Source: Rhexocercosporidium sp. MPI-PUGE-AT-0058 (Eukaryota > Ascomycota > Leotiomycetes > Helotiales). Taken from it: a stretch of DNA of 64,000 bases. Both the position numbers and the translations under genes were made by a program. Under the pieces are notes generated by a model. The model was not told where the DNA came from and searched no databases. It saw only the letters and a program-made list of their open reading frames with translations. Of the stretch, positions 22,947-35,509 are shown one piece after another; the first letter of the stretch is position 1; every line of letters starts with the position of its first letter. The DNA is taken from positions 1-64,000 of the forward strand of contig JAGTJL010000035.1 in the NCBI GenBank assembly GCA_020746875.1. Direction: 5' to 3'.

Positions 22947-25519
22947 TCAAGGAGAAGTGGAGTTAAAGCTCTGTAACGTCTCAGCTACTATCTTTATTCC
23001 CCCGGCGGTAAGCGTCTGTTGTTCTTCAATTGCAATTGATTCGGAGATCTTCATAATATTTTTAATCTAGTAATTGTTAGTTAGACTCCGCTTACTAGAA
23101 CCGAAGAGCCGGGCAAATGACGAACCTGTCTTCCATTGAGATTCATGTGGGATAACTCGTCGATGCCACCCGAAGGGATATCTAGAGCAAGGCCAGATGC
23201 CTTTGCCTTCTCTAAGAATCTGAGCCAAATTGACTTTCGAGACAGAGGAGTGAGTTCTGTGTATGAATAGCAGAAGTGAATACGGCTTTGGAAGGCATCG
23301 TCTATTGCTTCCACGCGATTGGTAGTTAATATTAGGATTCCCTGATAGTACTCAAGCTGTCTGAGGAATATAGATACGATCGCATTATGCGTGATATCTG
23401 TACCGCTCCTTCTGGTCATAAACACGTCAGCTTCGTCGAGGAGAAGCACCGCATTCCAGGTATGAGTGAGCTCGAGAATCCCCTTTAAGGTTTCATCAAT
23501 TTTATGAGGTTCGTCTCCGAGCTCGCCCGAGCTCAGAACGTACAACGGTCGCTCCACAATCTCTGCAACGGCTTCGGCAGTAAGTGTCTTACCTACCCCT
23601 GGAGGGCCACTGAAGAGACCTATTAATCCTTTGCCCTTATCTTGCACAAAGTCATCGAAGTTACTACTACGAGTGACGTGGTTCTTGACAAGAGCTTTTA
23701 TCACTTGCTTCTGAGGGCCTGGCAGGACAAGGGAGTCCCATATCGAATGATTCCATATTATCTCTCCAATTCGGGATACAGCAAAACCTCCTATTCGTAG
23801 TTAGTCGGCAACCAAGCAATTCGACATAGATACGCAGGAATACAGACCCCATACTTTGTCTCCCAGGCTGAATCCATAGAGCATGGAAGGCAAGGTTATC
23901 AGCTGGTCATCAGTCAACTGTCCTTCGAAAAGAGCATGGTCGATCTTAGGTACAAGGGAGCTGTTGGCGTTAATTTGCGCGAAGACAGCGTGATCTACGA
24001 TCACTCTTCCATGGGACTGAGAATTAATCAGGACGCGCCATACACTCTCAGCGGCTGCTATACTTACATTGAACTTTTCTAAATATACATCACCGTTTGG
24101 CAACTCCTTCTCCTGCAAGGCGTGGCCTTTATAATCGTAGAAGCCTTGTTTATGCAGAAGAAGTCTTCTTCGACCACGGCAAAGCAATTCGGTGCGAATT
24201 GGACCACTGTCATCATGAAACCGAAGGGGGAAAACTATCAAGTCGCGAATTGGTTTTGCTCCGGGAAACGAGGGGATTTCCAGGAACTTGATTTTCGCCC
24301 ACCCGAAGCTCTTTCCATTGCTATCGATATTGCGACCACTTATCTGGAAAACCACACTGCCATCCAACTTCTTTTGTATTCGGTGGCCGACGACACGAAA
24401 TACACAAGGTTCGGAGAGTGCATCGAGTGTATACGCTAGCTCGTTTGGCGGATATATTGCCCAAAGTGTCTCGAAGGTTATCTCACCCTTGGTCACAAGT
24501 GATTTGATGCTGGCTTCTTCCATTGAGAAGTCTTCCTCAATTAATTGAAGAGCTGCTTTTATGTCAAATATAAGGGAATCATCCTTCATGTTAGCAGTCT
24601 TCTCATCTTCAAGCCAATGACGGAGCTTCGGTGCACAATGGTAAAGCAATCGTGGCTCGATCTGCGTATTCAACTTAGTTCCCCTCAATACCCCAAACGT
24701 TCACCAAGCGAGGAGGCTTTACCAGTGCCGGCTTTTCATTCAGCCGGAGGCTCTCTGCACCTTCAATCATGGTAGCGAGAACTGTTATTTAGCGTATCAG
24801 CGGAAGTTCTGATGTTGATATAGAGGGGATCGATTTACTGTCTCGTAGCGCCTCTCCTCGAATTTCAACCACGGTTTCCTCGTATTCTTCCCTGCTATTG
24901 AAAACTTGACGTACAACGAGTGCGTATTTTCCCGAGATCTTTTTGGAAGATCTTGAAGTTCGCACGTATATGTACTTCCATTCCTTTCTGTGGAATTGTA
25001 TTTAGCAAACAGAAATCTGTACATGGAGAACTTAACAAACCGACTGAATCTGTATTCAAATTAGTAAATGTATAGGGCATACAATTGGTTCTGTCAATGA
25101 TCTTACATCTGGTCGACTCGGACAATGGCCTTTTTTGTTTTCTGCTCATCCTTTGAATCTCCTCTTTCATGATCCTCATCAGAATTGTCTCCAGAACCTT
25201 TGTTAGAGGTTTCTTCCGGTACAACCTTGGATGTTTCGGAAACAACATGTTTAAACAGCTCCTTAGATTCTCCTTCACACACTACTTTGGACTTCGTACT
25301 ACTATCATTGCCTAACTCATTTTCGAGCGTTTCCTTAGGCTCTTTCTTAAGCTGGTCCTCCGTGTCCTCTGCCATTCCTTCCTCGGCCTCTCGAGAATTC
25401 TCAGTGGGTCTCAAGGCTCCAGTTTTTGATTCAACCTCATTCTCATTCTTGGGCTCTTCGTCCGGTGTGACACTCACATTGTCCATTGTAAAATCGGATA
25501 ACCCGGGGCCGTTTGTCAT
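22947..25519 (-). CDS. Fungal AAA+ ATPase with DUF7025-type N-terminal region, six exons
   Basis: Predicted 739 aa from exons 25519-25107, 24987-24839, 24781-24723, 24661-23848, 23790-23126 and 23066-22947. Introns of 119, 57, 57... bp (25106-24988, 24838-24782, 24722-24662, 23847-23791, 23125-23067) all join in phase. Residues 1-135 are an acidic, Glu/Ser/Lys-rich, probably disordered segment. A middle region follows (KYALVVRQVF, LRDILATMIEGAESL, ITFETLWAIYPP, YGFSLGDKVWGGFAV) of the kind found before fungal AAA domains. The AAA core has Walker A GPPGVGKT (about 540-547), Walker B VLLLDEAD (about 593-600), sensor LTTNR and QSRIHF. The C-terminus reads NGRQIKNIMKISESIA. ATP hydrolysis is likely; the substrate is unknown. 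Intron 4 uses a GTCTGT donor, and the long first intron is the least certain join. Divergent neighbour: the HET-domain gene. Confidence 0.85.
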
Positions 25520-26407
25520 GCTGGAATATTAATATCAATACGCTGTAGACAGCCTCTGCTGGCTTGACGAGGATCAAAAAATATTGAAGATAGAAAATTC
25601 TGGAGAGCGGATTTATAGAAGTAGCTTTCAGAAATATAACTCTGAGTCCTCAGCAGATCCTTGTGGGAATGCTAGTGCGCCTCCTGGGATTAAGTTATCC
25701 TCATCTCTCCGTACCGTCTGCACCCTGTTTTAGTTGAGTTGGCGCCACTAATACCCACCTCCAATTGGACCAACACACGATATACTTCGTATTTCGTGCG
25801 TGGGCGAAAACACGTCCATTTTCTGTCCATGCAAGGTGCTTAAAGGCAGGGAATTCGTGGGGAAATTTCGAATGCACAGAAAAGGATGTTCATTAGGCCA
25901 TGCTCTTGCGGCCCAACCCCCAATAAATGTAATTCCACGCTCTTGCGGCCCAACCCCCAATAAATGTAATTCCACGCTCTTGCGGCCCAACCCCCAATAA
26001 ATGTAATTCCACGCTCTTGCGGCCCAACCCCCAATAAATGTAATTCTACGCTCTTGCGGCCCAACCCCCAATAAATGTAATTCCACGCTCTTGCGGCCTA
26101 ACCCCCAATAAATGTAATTCCATGCTCTTGCGGCCCAAATATAATGGGCGTTTCTGTGGCAGAATGGCCTGCAAGCTTTGCTACTCCGTATATCAACAAA
26201 TGATACATGCATATGAGGCTTGCCACTACCTTGATGGATTTGCTGATTTTGATGTGCCCACTGATGGATCGCCGATCGGTAGCATCAACTAGCCCTCCGA
26301 CTCTATTTACCTCCTACGTTGCCGTCTCATTTATCCTTCGACATCTGCTGAGATTTTTGCTATTGTAGAGACTTTAACCTCCAACCAGGCCGAATCATCC
26401 CGGCAAG
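25520..26407. promoter_or_regulatory. Shared upstream region of the divergent AAA and HET genes
   Basis: 888 bp separate the two start codons on opposite strands, so both promoters must lie here or overlap. It has normal base composition, with a 37-bp tandem repeat in the middle. I see no clear TATA box or terminator. Confidence 0.5.
25901..26140. repeat. 37-bp minisatellite, six full copies plus a partial one
   Basis: The unit beginning GCTCTTGCGGCCCAACCCCC recurs at 25902, 25939, 25976, 26013, 26050, 26087 and 26124, always 37 bp apart. Copies are nearly identical (single changes such as CTACG for CCACG and GGCCTA for GGCCCA). The last copy is cut after about 17 bp. Because 37 is not a multiple of 3, the apparent open frames across it on both strands are artefacts. 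Confidence 0.95.
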
Positions 26408-29400
26408 ATGTCTTCTAAGGGTGGGTTCAAAAGGGCGAAAACCTCGCGACCTAATTGGAGTGCCGCAAACTGTATATACAGGTATTTTCAAAATTGTGGA
26501 AACATCGGCGAGACAGGCAAAATGCTGGAATTTCGAAGCGATTATTGGCATCAACCACATGTTAGAGTGGAAGAGAGGGAAGTCAGCGAAATATTATGTT
26601 GTGGTGGCACGACCATGACTCTGGTCATCACCGAAAGCAGGTAAAGCAAAGCTCTTACATGGAGTCTGACAAGCTACGCTATCGCCTCCTGAATCCATAT
26701 ACTGACTTGGAAGTGTAGACCTACAGAGCCGGATGTTCGCCTTGCCTCAAAAGTGCACCTGGAGAGCTGGATTCTTGATTTAGAGAACCGCCCGCGACTC
26801 CTGGAACGGTGCACGATATACTGTCCGGATAAGGCCTTACAATCATTATTCCCCAGTGTTGACCACAATCCAGATGTGCCCTTAACAGCAGAACTGGAGC
26901 GACTAAGGGTCGACGCTTCTACGGAGCTTGCGCTGAGTATTGTCCGCAGGGTGTCCGCTACCAGTTCCCAAGGAACAGCATTTTCCACTACGCTTAGAGG
27001 TAATCATTGGGAAGAGGTGGCAGGATTCGGGAATATTGTAGTGCTAGCCCGCAGAAGAGGACCAAGGCGAAAAGCACTCCTTCGGCAGAGCACGGACGAG
27101 ATCATGAATGATGTTATGCCAGAAGGCTTCCATGAAATATCTAAAGAAGCTGAAGTCGATCTTGATACTAATGTCGATACCAATTCGTCTAATGAGAGCG
27201 ACCTTTGTCTCTCAGATGCCAGTAAGGATTCCGATTTAAGCTCGCTATCCATGTCATCTGGCATTGTCAGCTCAGAGGAAGATCTTAGCGACACCAACGA
27301 TCCTGAAATAGATCTTTCCGACATCCACTCCGACGACACTGACTCTGAGGATATCATGGCCGAACTGAATTACAGTGCTATAGGAAGCTGTGACATATGC
27401 GCCAAAGCTATGATTTATCACTTCCATTGTGATGTATGTCAAAATGGAAATTTCGACATTTGTAGAAGCTGCTGGGAAATTGGCTCCTGGTGCGAAGACA
27501 AAAGACATCAAATGAAACAATGCAATAACTGGAAAGTCCCTAGTTATAAACAAGTATCTTTTCATGACCTGATGCCTCAACAAGAGTTGATGGTGGTAAA
27601 TGCGGCATATGACCGAAAAGCTCTAGCATTACATTTCATGAAGAGATCCCAGGAGGCAATTTCCAAGTCGCCGCCTATCCTGCATCCATTCATGCCTTTG
27701 GTTGCATGGTACTTGGGCCAAAATAGGCTCTTTCTAGGGAATTATGCAACCGGTTCCTCCATCATATATCGACCCCACTCGATCAATGCAAGATGTAAGC
27801 ATTTCTGGAATTGAACTCTACCCATGCGCTAACACGAACCATAGTTCGGTGCTTTAGTGCGAGTATCCAGTTCTCATCTTCTGGAAAATACCTTCATGTA
27901 ATTGCCCTGATGAAGCAAATCGGCATCACCAACCGCATTTCCAGCCGGGAGCCCGAGGAACTGAAGATACTGGTGGATATATCCTCTCACATATTGCTGG
28001 ATTCTAAGACAGAACTGTCCCATCCCATCTTGGCATCTTATTCGCACTTTCAGCTCCCTTCCTTTCAAGTCCCAGAGGGACTTTTCTCCGTCACCTGGAC
28101 CTCTGAATATGCGTACCTCGCAGTAAATGCACGTTATATGCAGCTGTACAGGATAAATCTGTATACCGGAGACCAGAAGGATATTTGTCACTTGGAAAGT
28201 GATATTAAATCGAGCAATTTTACATCTGCCGGATCGAAATTATCCCCATCATCTTTGGCCGGATCTGCAGATGTTTGGGTGCTCAACGACAAGCTTCTCC
28301 TCCCAGCAACTGCGCTGAACAGAGCGGCTCGGTTTATCCCTACCAGCGACAGCTCAGCAATCGTATTAGTCGAGTTCCGGAAAGACCCAAAGACCTCTCT
28401 ACCTTTTGCGATTCATATTAGTGGATCTAGAATAGGTACCTGGATTACTCTGCTTGAAGCACGTTCCAAACCGCATCCAAAATCATTTCAATTAACAATC
28501 CGAAGGGAATCTGAATTGAAAGCAATGTACCTAAAATTTGGGAATATAGAAGTGTGTCTCCGGGCTACGAGAGAAGAGGAGGGACAAATCATTTTCAGAT
28601 CGCCAGACGGGATTCTTGTGATAAAGTCATACGAGAATTATGGATATGTTCATATCGGCTTCGATGCACACGGTGGTCGAAAACCTGTGGCTTGGACTTT
28701 CATATCAACTGTGCCGCCCAAATCTCCTATTCGCCGAATAACGCCATTCGACGCCAGAATTCCTCTCATGGAGATGGCCGATCGAGACGGCACTCTGGAC
28801 ATAGATATGGAGCCATCACATTCGGGAGATGGTCAAGCTATAGACAAACTTGACGCAAATCAGAATGCTGATGCTCAGGTATTACGGCAGCTTTATCCAG
28901 TAACTCTGTCGTATTCAATCCCGAAAGGAGATCATGAGAAAGGTACCTACTGGCGACTCTCTGGGTATGTTATGTTTAAATTTTTGAGTCGCTGGGACAC
29001 GCCTTGTTCCTTGCTATATACATCAGCCTTCGCATTTGCGTTTGAATAGCTCTCACGCGAAAAGTTGAAGTTGAATATGTCCGCTTCTAGTATCTGCGTA
29101 GATTCCGATCTTGCCTATCGTATGGCGGCCTATTCTAAGATTTACTAACAAATAGTGCAAATAGCGACCGCGAATTGACATACGAGACGCCATCTACCCT
29201 TTGCACCCGATGTCGTAGCCTTAAATTATCACCTAAAGATTTCGTACATGATAATTCCGAAGAGGAGGATGATGGCTTAGTGGATTGGGAAGAGCTTGGA
29301 TCCCGGACGAGCTATACTATCCGTTGTGACGGATGTAGAGCGAAACTCATGTCGCCTTGCACTTTCTATCGATGCGACATCTGCAACAATGGTCAATATG

Positions 29401-31682
29401 ATCTTTGCAGTGGATGCTACCAGAATAGCTCATATTGCCGAAGTCGCAAACACTTACTTCGCAAAACAACTTTTGAGCATAGATATGTTGATGGAATAAT
29501 TAATTCCACAACAGAGGCTGTCTCTCATAGCATTACCACATGGAATGGTTGTCTTGGGACCTTTGAAGAAATCAAGCGAAGGAGTTTTTGTGCACTATGT
29601 CGTCTTACTCTTCGATCCTTGCAAGAATCTCGGGGCTACAAGGAGAGAGTTGAGCTGCCTGATTCAGAGAATCCTGATAGCGAAAACATCCGTCTTACAT
29701 GGTATGCGTATGGATGGAATCACAAGCGTTGGCACTCACAGGCCAGATACTTAGTCGCCAAATGGGACGGTTCCGAGAAGAAAGGCATACCATTGGTCCT
29801 TCTTTCGGAGTGTGATCCATTCGCCCCCTTTACAGGTCGCAGGTTAGATAATAGCACGGTCCATATTCCTATATTCAAGGCCTGGATGAAGTACTGTGAA
29901 GAACATCATGGATGGAGCTGCCACGGACCTCGACACCTTGCCAGCTCCGGACTCAAAAATCTCAAAGTCATTGATGTTGTCGATAAATGCATCGTCGAAA
30001 TTCCATTCCCTTCTCGTTTTGCGACGCTTAGCTATGTTTGGGGAAAGGCGCAACAGTTTCGTGCATTGAGTTCCAACATAAGAAATCTAGAAAAGAAAGG
30101 GTATCTGATGGATATTGAAGGTGACCTTTCGAGAACAGTCACAGACGCAATGGAATTCGCTCTACGAATGGGTGAAAGGTATCTATGGGTGGACGCTCTA
30201 TGTATCGTGCAAGATGACCAGGAAGCAGTGAACTTTCTGACGGACAAGATGGACTTGATTTATGAAGGCTCCATTTTCACTATTATCGCGGCTGCTGGCG
30301 ACAACGTCGAAGCGGGTCTCCCAGGTCTTTATCCGGGATCGAGGAGAACTGAGCAGTATATTGAAGAAATTCATTCCGACGTTAAACTGTTGCTCCTTTC
30401 CTCTCCTGAAGTCAAACTACGGCACTCGGTACACCAGTCTCGCGGCTGGACTTTTCAAGAGACAATCCTGTCACGCCGCAGATTTATATTCCTCGACGAT
30501 ATTGTCTACTTCCAGTGCGAGAGACGGACGTGCCGAGAGGACTTTTGCGAGCGGAGACCTGATGTTGTCTCATCTATCCTGCAGAACGCGGATCGGAATA
30601 CCACTGCAAGTTCCTATCTTTATAACCGACCAGGCAGAGCCTATGGGCCAGGAGGAGCCTACGAACGACTCGTTCAAGCCTATTTGCGGCGTACCCTCTC
30701 CTTTGAATCCGACATTATCCGGGCTTTCCAGGGTGTGCTTCGAGCTATGGAGCAGCGTCGCAAACTGAATTTCTTTGTTGGGATGCCCATTGAATATCTG
30801 GATTCATCCTTGCTATGGGCTCCGAGACGTCAGACAAAGCGCAGGCCAGGGTTTGCAAGCTTCTCTTGGGCGGGCTGGACAGAGGAAGCGATTTGGCCAG
30901 CGCAAGATGGAGTCCCACACCCTTTCATCTCTTTTACACTCGCTGACAATAAACAATGGTACCTCAATAATACGTATATCGAATGGCACCAATCCAGTAA
31001 TGGAGCAAAGCCAAAACTCGTCAGCAGTAGTGGTAAGCCTGCTTATTCATGGCTGACTGGTGACGGGAAAGACAAGCATGATCTCGAAGGGAGGGAGGTT
31101 CAGACTGACGCTATGGGACGCCAAATAAACACCAAAGAGGGGGAGGCAAAAGAAAACAAAACGAATGATGAGAAAAGCAGAGAGAATAACCTGCTGGATC
31201 CAAATCTACGAGATACTCTCCCAAAAATACCGAGCGGCGGCGTTCATTGGCATTCAAAGTTGCCAAATGAAGCCTGCCTCTGCGTTTACGGCGTTGTCAT
31301 ACAGTTATACTTGGAAGAAAGCGATACAAATCTACTGCATCCCGATCATTTCCGCTCTATCTCTCTAAAATGCCAATACGGATCCACACACGGTTTCGTC
31401 ATCGTGCCTGACAACTTCGAATTCACGCCAGGTGCTCAAGGCAATGCTGTAGTGCTCTCCAGCGCTGTGCCTGGAAGCATTCTGAAATTTCACGACCATG
31501 TTTGTAACAGCTCAACGGGAATGAAAACTAAGGGAGCAAGAAGGCAGGCTTACTATATCATGCTCGTGGAAAAGCGCGAAGAGGGCGTTGTTGAAAGGAT
31601 TGGCATTGGCATGTTAGGAAGAAGTGCTCTGGCATGCAAGTTACCCGTCGCTCCTAGATGGGAATATCTATATCTAGTCTAA
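26408..31682 (+). CDS. HET-domain protein with two ZZ-like zinc fingers and a propeller-like region
   Basis: Predicted 1651 aa from exons 26408-26640, 26719-27794, 27845-28964 and 29156-31682; all joins are in phase. N-terminal and central parts look beta-rich and propeller-like (IQFSSSGKYLHVIAL, LFSVTWTSEYAYLAVNARYMQLYRINLYTG). An acidic Ser/Asp linker (about 200-300) precedes ZZ-like finger 1 (about 302-343, CDIC...CDVC...CRSC). Finger 2 spans about 867-910 (CDGC...CDIC...CSGC). The HET domain (about 1097-1245) has LSYVWG, LWVDALCIVQD and RGWTFQE, the hallmark blocks of heterokaryon incompatibility proteins, which trigger cell death on non-self fusion. The third intron (28965-29155, 191 bp, GTATGT donor, TACTAACAAATAG end) is long; two separate genes are the alternative, but the HET frame lacks an ATG before finger 2. 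Divergent from the AAA gene. Confidence 0.75.
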
Positions 31683-32224
31683 AGGATCTGACGGCATTTG
31701 AATACTCAGGACTCTGAGAGCTCTACGCTGAATTGAACGCGAGCGCAACACCAACCTCAGGGCTCTCCGCTGAAGCCTCACCTTCCCTTCCATATTCGGC
31801 ACATCCCAAACCCCCACTATCTTGGGAAGGTATCCAATCTCAAGCCTGCTTTCTCATACGCAAGTTCAAGTCACTAGCTTGAGTCGAAAGCATCTCAAGA
31901 ATCTTGCAGAGATTGGAAGAGAGAAATTCAATGAAGCTTGTATTCGCGCAGGTAGGACTACCAAACCAGCAGTACAATGGGAGAAATCCAGTTCGTGGGC
32001 CTCTCCGGTGGAAAACTTAGTCAAAAAAATAGCCCTGGTCTATTAGAACCCAGACCTTATAACCTCGCTTAATCGATTTGCCTGAGATCTTCAATATATC
32101 CTTCGAACGGCCTTTAAAGCGAGCTATAGCCTTATCCATAGTAATATCTCTCCCAGGGGTCCATAACCTACGAGAGGTTTCCCGAATATGAGTATTTAAA
32201 GGTTTTAACTAAAGGATTATTAGA
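31683..32224. other. 3' flank of the HET gene and transition to RIP-affected DNA
   Basis: Normal composition holds to about 32040 and then shifts to AT-rich. A 74-codon plus frame (31822-32046, MGRYPISSLLSHTQVQV) has no recognisable domain and may be 3'-UTR or chance. No terminator signal could be called. Confidence 0.35.
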
Positions 32225-32407
32225 ATGAATACCGGATTATCAAATCAGAGGGCAGACCCGGTTAAAAACAGCCTCAAAGTCATAATCCGGATCCGCTGTA
32301 CAAAGCCGGAATGCGGTATAAAGAACTTTAAACTCTATGGCTACACCGGTACTAAGTATTATGATATTAACTCCCGCACCCTTGCCGCTGATCCGGGCTG
32401 CTATTGA
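32225..32407 (+). other. Small open frame of unknown nature at the island edge
   Basis: Sixty codons (MNTGLSNQRADPVKNSLKV to TLAADPGCY) contain RIRCTKPECGIKNFKLYGYTGTKYYD, which has two Cys in a CxxxxC spacing plus one near the end. It lies where composition changes toward AT-rich. It may be a fragment of an older mobile element or a short orphan gene; I do not recognise it. Confidence 0.2.
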
Positions 32408-34330
32408 ATATGGGACTAGTCTTAGCAGGGCTGACGGGGCGTCGGGACTTAGCGAGATAAAGTAGGCTCGGTTGAGCTAATTAGCAGGCGAGAGACCCTC
32501 TTTTCATCGTTTTATATAAAAAACCAGACTTATTTAAGTTAAAAGGAAAAGGAGAAGCGCAGTCAAAACGTAAATAAAGCTAAAGTAATTGGATAAAGCG
32601 CAGGGAAGGAAGACTATTCGAAGGTCCTCCGTATTAATATATTAGATTGCTTATCTATTAGTGTAATTAATTCTTAAGCTAGACGGATCGAAGATAAATA
32701 TATAACCTAGCTCTATAGCAGCCTCGCCCGGCCGGCGCCGCCGTCCTCTTATAAACCTTACCGATAAATAAAGAACCGAACGCCAATAGATATAATAAGC
32801 TACGTAGTATTAATATATTAAGAAAGAAGAGGAGAAAGAAGATGAGGCTACTTGTAGGGACTTAAATACAAACGTGTAACGCACCTTACGATATAATTCT
32901 TTATATAATAATACGCCTCTTATTGCTAATTAACCCCTCGACTCCGGCTCGTAAGTATTTAAAGCCGTATATAAGTTAACGTTACGTTAGAAGTCGGACG
33001 ATAATAAATTTAAATAAGTAAAGTCTCTGACTCCTGAGAATTATACGACTATAGTTAGTTTTATAAATGTTCGAGGGCAGTATTTGAACGCCTCACTTGT
33101 TATTATTCCGAAAAGAAAGCATCTGTCTCTAATTTCCAGCTTTTCCCTTAGGGAATCACAGCAAAAATACGCGAAAGCTTTAACTAGTAGTCCCTATATA
33201 ACAGACGAAAAATACATATAATAAACAATTCTTATTAGCTTTATTAATAAATAAAATTTAGCGTAATAACCCTTATTCTCTTATTAAAAATCGTTCGTGA
33301 TTTTAAAACCGCTTATTATCTTATCTTTTTTATATATATAACCCTTAATTATTATATATTACTTTAAGAATTAACTTTAATACAATTTCTGATTAAATTT
33401 TAATTTAGTTTAATTTATACTTATACCTTTTTTTATTTTAAATAATCATGTTATTTTAATATATCCTTATTAGTCACTTCCCCTTTTTAAGTATTTTCTT
33501 CTTACTTATATTAATCCCCTCATCTCAATATTAATTAACTTTGTAAATAATAATTTAAACATTTAATTATTCTATAAGTTTTTATTTATAAAGTAACTAA
33601 CTAAAATTCTATTTTTATTATACGTTATTAAAGCCATATCCTTTACTTTCCATATTCGCAAAGGCCAAAACATAATTATATTTAAAAGCTTTTTATTTCT
33701 GTCGGTATAACTATACCGGGACATATAATAATAAAGTCACTTAAATAAATATCGATATTATTAAGTGATTTCAAAAGCGTTATAAAATATATTCTTTTAA
33801 GATAAGAGTAAAGCTCCTTATATATATATCGGTCCGGAACCCCACTAAAACCCTATCGTTTCGGCTATAAGCTAGAGTTCTATATTAATAAGAATTCCTA
33901 CGAATTAATATAAGCAAAACTTCTTTTAAAAAGATAATAAAAGTTATAAACGTAAAAAAGAAAAATATATAAAAAAGTAAAGAATAAAATATATTAAAAA
34001 AAAAAGGCCGTAATAATAAAATAAAAGAGCCGAACTCTATTAATAAATAATAGATAGCTAAGCGAGGAGCTCGGCTAGCCACTAAAGTGCTTACTATTAT
34101 TAATTAATTATAAGTATAAAGAGAAATCTCTCCTAAGAATCGACTTAATCTCTTAAGCAATTATATTAATAGAGTCTATACTCTTAAATTATTAATCTAT
34201 ATAAGAATAAAGTGCTAACAGATTCTATAGACTTAATAATAATAATAATAATAATAATAAGTAAATTATTATTAATTCAAGATCGATTCGATATCGATTT
34301 AATAATAATTTAAATATTAATAAGTAATAT
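32408..34330. other. AT-rich RIP-like spacer
   Basis: No open frame or domain can be supported. Composition grades from mildly to strongly RIP-like. It probably contains remnants of one or more unrecognised repeats. An (AAT)n microsatellite ends near its right edge. Confidence 0.4.
34234..34260. repeat. (AAT)n microsatellite
   Basis: Nine consecutive TAA/AAT units sit within AT-rich DNA. Confidence 0.9.
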
Positions 34331-34334
34331 AATA

Positions 34335-35020
34335 TTAATTCCCGTTCCTGCCGGTGCCCTCCGGACTGCCTACCGTATATATTGCCTCTGCTACGCCCGC
34401 CTTATAGCGATAATTCCGTCGCATAATTGCCTTTTTTATAATAAGAAAGGGAAGAAATGCGCTTATTGCGCAAAATAAAAGACTCTTTACGTCTTTATAA
34501 GTTATAAAATCTTAAAATTAACTTCGAAAACAATCCGTAAAAGCTTTATATTTAATATATAACTTAACTCCCTTAATACGTAAGTAAAGAATTCTTTGCC
34601 CTTTCTACTGCCGTAGTAATAAAAGATAAGGCTATTATAATTGCCGCCGCAACCGAAATCGATTCCGTTTACTTAATTGCCTCGGCGAAAGCGCTAAAGA
34701 CCGAAAAGGAAGCGTTAATAGCGTTATTAAAAGAGACTTATATTCTTTATAAAAAAGTGTTTAATTTATTAAATAACGTTAATATAAGTACTTTTAATTC
34801 TAACTTAATATTTAATTAATATTAACGTTTAAAGGCCTTATTAAAGTTCTCCCGCCACGCGGCGATAAAGGCGGCGAAAAAGCGTCGTCGAGGAGATTCT
34901 AGTGCGGGAGAAAATAAAGATAAGGTAAAGGAAAAAGATAATAAGCTTACGGCCGAGTAAGAAACTACTCGCGCTAAGCGCCGTCGTCTTCGCCGCTTGT
35001 CGTTCTAAAAGCCCTGTTTC
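34335..35020 (+). pseudogene. RIP-degraded Cys-cluster/coiled-coil ORF like the copia-A antisense gene
   Basis: The plus strand reads PVPAGALRTAYRIYCLCYARLIAIIPSHNCLFYNKKGKKCAYCAK*KTLYV, a Cys cluster with KKCAYCAK. A shifted frame then gives FFALSTAVVIKDKAIIIAAATEIDSVYLIASAKALKTEKEALIALLKETYILYKKVFNLL (helical, coiled-coil-like) and a basic tail (AAIKAAKKRRRGDSSAGENKDK...TRAKRRRLRRL). The order Pro-rich start, Cys cluster, helix and basic tail parallels the gene antisense to copia-A, including the PVPA start. No intact start or end is visible. Function is unknown; a nuclear DNA-binding or gag-like role is conceivable. Confidence 0.45.
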
Positions 35021-35509
35021 GGATTAGCTTCGTAATTAGCTCTTCGTAATAATACTTTCTTTATACTCTTATATAAGAGTAGCCCTTTATAATAAAACCG
35101 GCAGCCAAGTCCTTATTAAAGTATTATTATAAGACCGCTCGTTAGTGCTTTAAATTAAAAGGTAAATAAAGAATTTAATTATTATTTTTTATTTTATAAA
35201 TTAAAAATAATATAAAAAGAGCGTAAGTATATAAAAGAAATTAAAAATTAAAGAAAACTACTACTTTTTAAAACAATACCAAAACTAGTCTAAATCGCCT
35301 TTAGTTAGCCTTTAGATTTAACCCTCTATTTTAATAATAAAAGAATTTAAATTAATTAACTCTTAAAAAGCTTTATTTAGTTTTGCCTTAATTATCGTAT
35401 TAATAGGATTGCGAGCTCCATCGATTTATTTCATCTCCGTCAACTCTTTACGTTCGTACGACTATTGAATGACTATTATATTAATTATTAAACGTTTTTC
35501 CTTTATTAT
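35021..35509. other. AT-rich spacer before copia-C
   Basis: RIP-like sequence; no gene or repeat boundary seen apart from the LTR start at 35510. Confidence 0.4.

Noticed and set aside
24097..24775. Several plus-strand frames of 64-105 codons
   Set aside because: They lie antisense to exon 4 of the AAA ATPase, whose protein shows clear family motifs.
25901..26140. Possible CRISPR-like array
   Set aside because: Repeats are directly adjacent with no unique spacers and the genome is eukaryotic.
25748..26212. Minus-strand 154-codon frame with repeated ITFIGGWAARAWN units and matching plus-strand frames
   Set aside because: It is produced by the 37-bp minisatellite cycling through frames; no start context, no splice logic, and the period is not a multiple of three.
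29296..31368. Multiple plus-strand frames of 67-168 codons overlapping the HET exon
   Set aside because: They are out-of-frame shadows of the HET-domain exon and carry no motifs.
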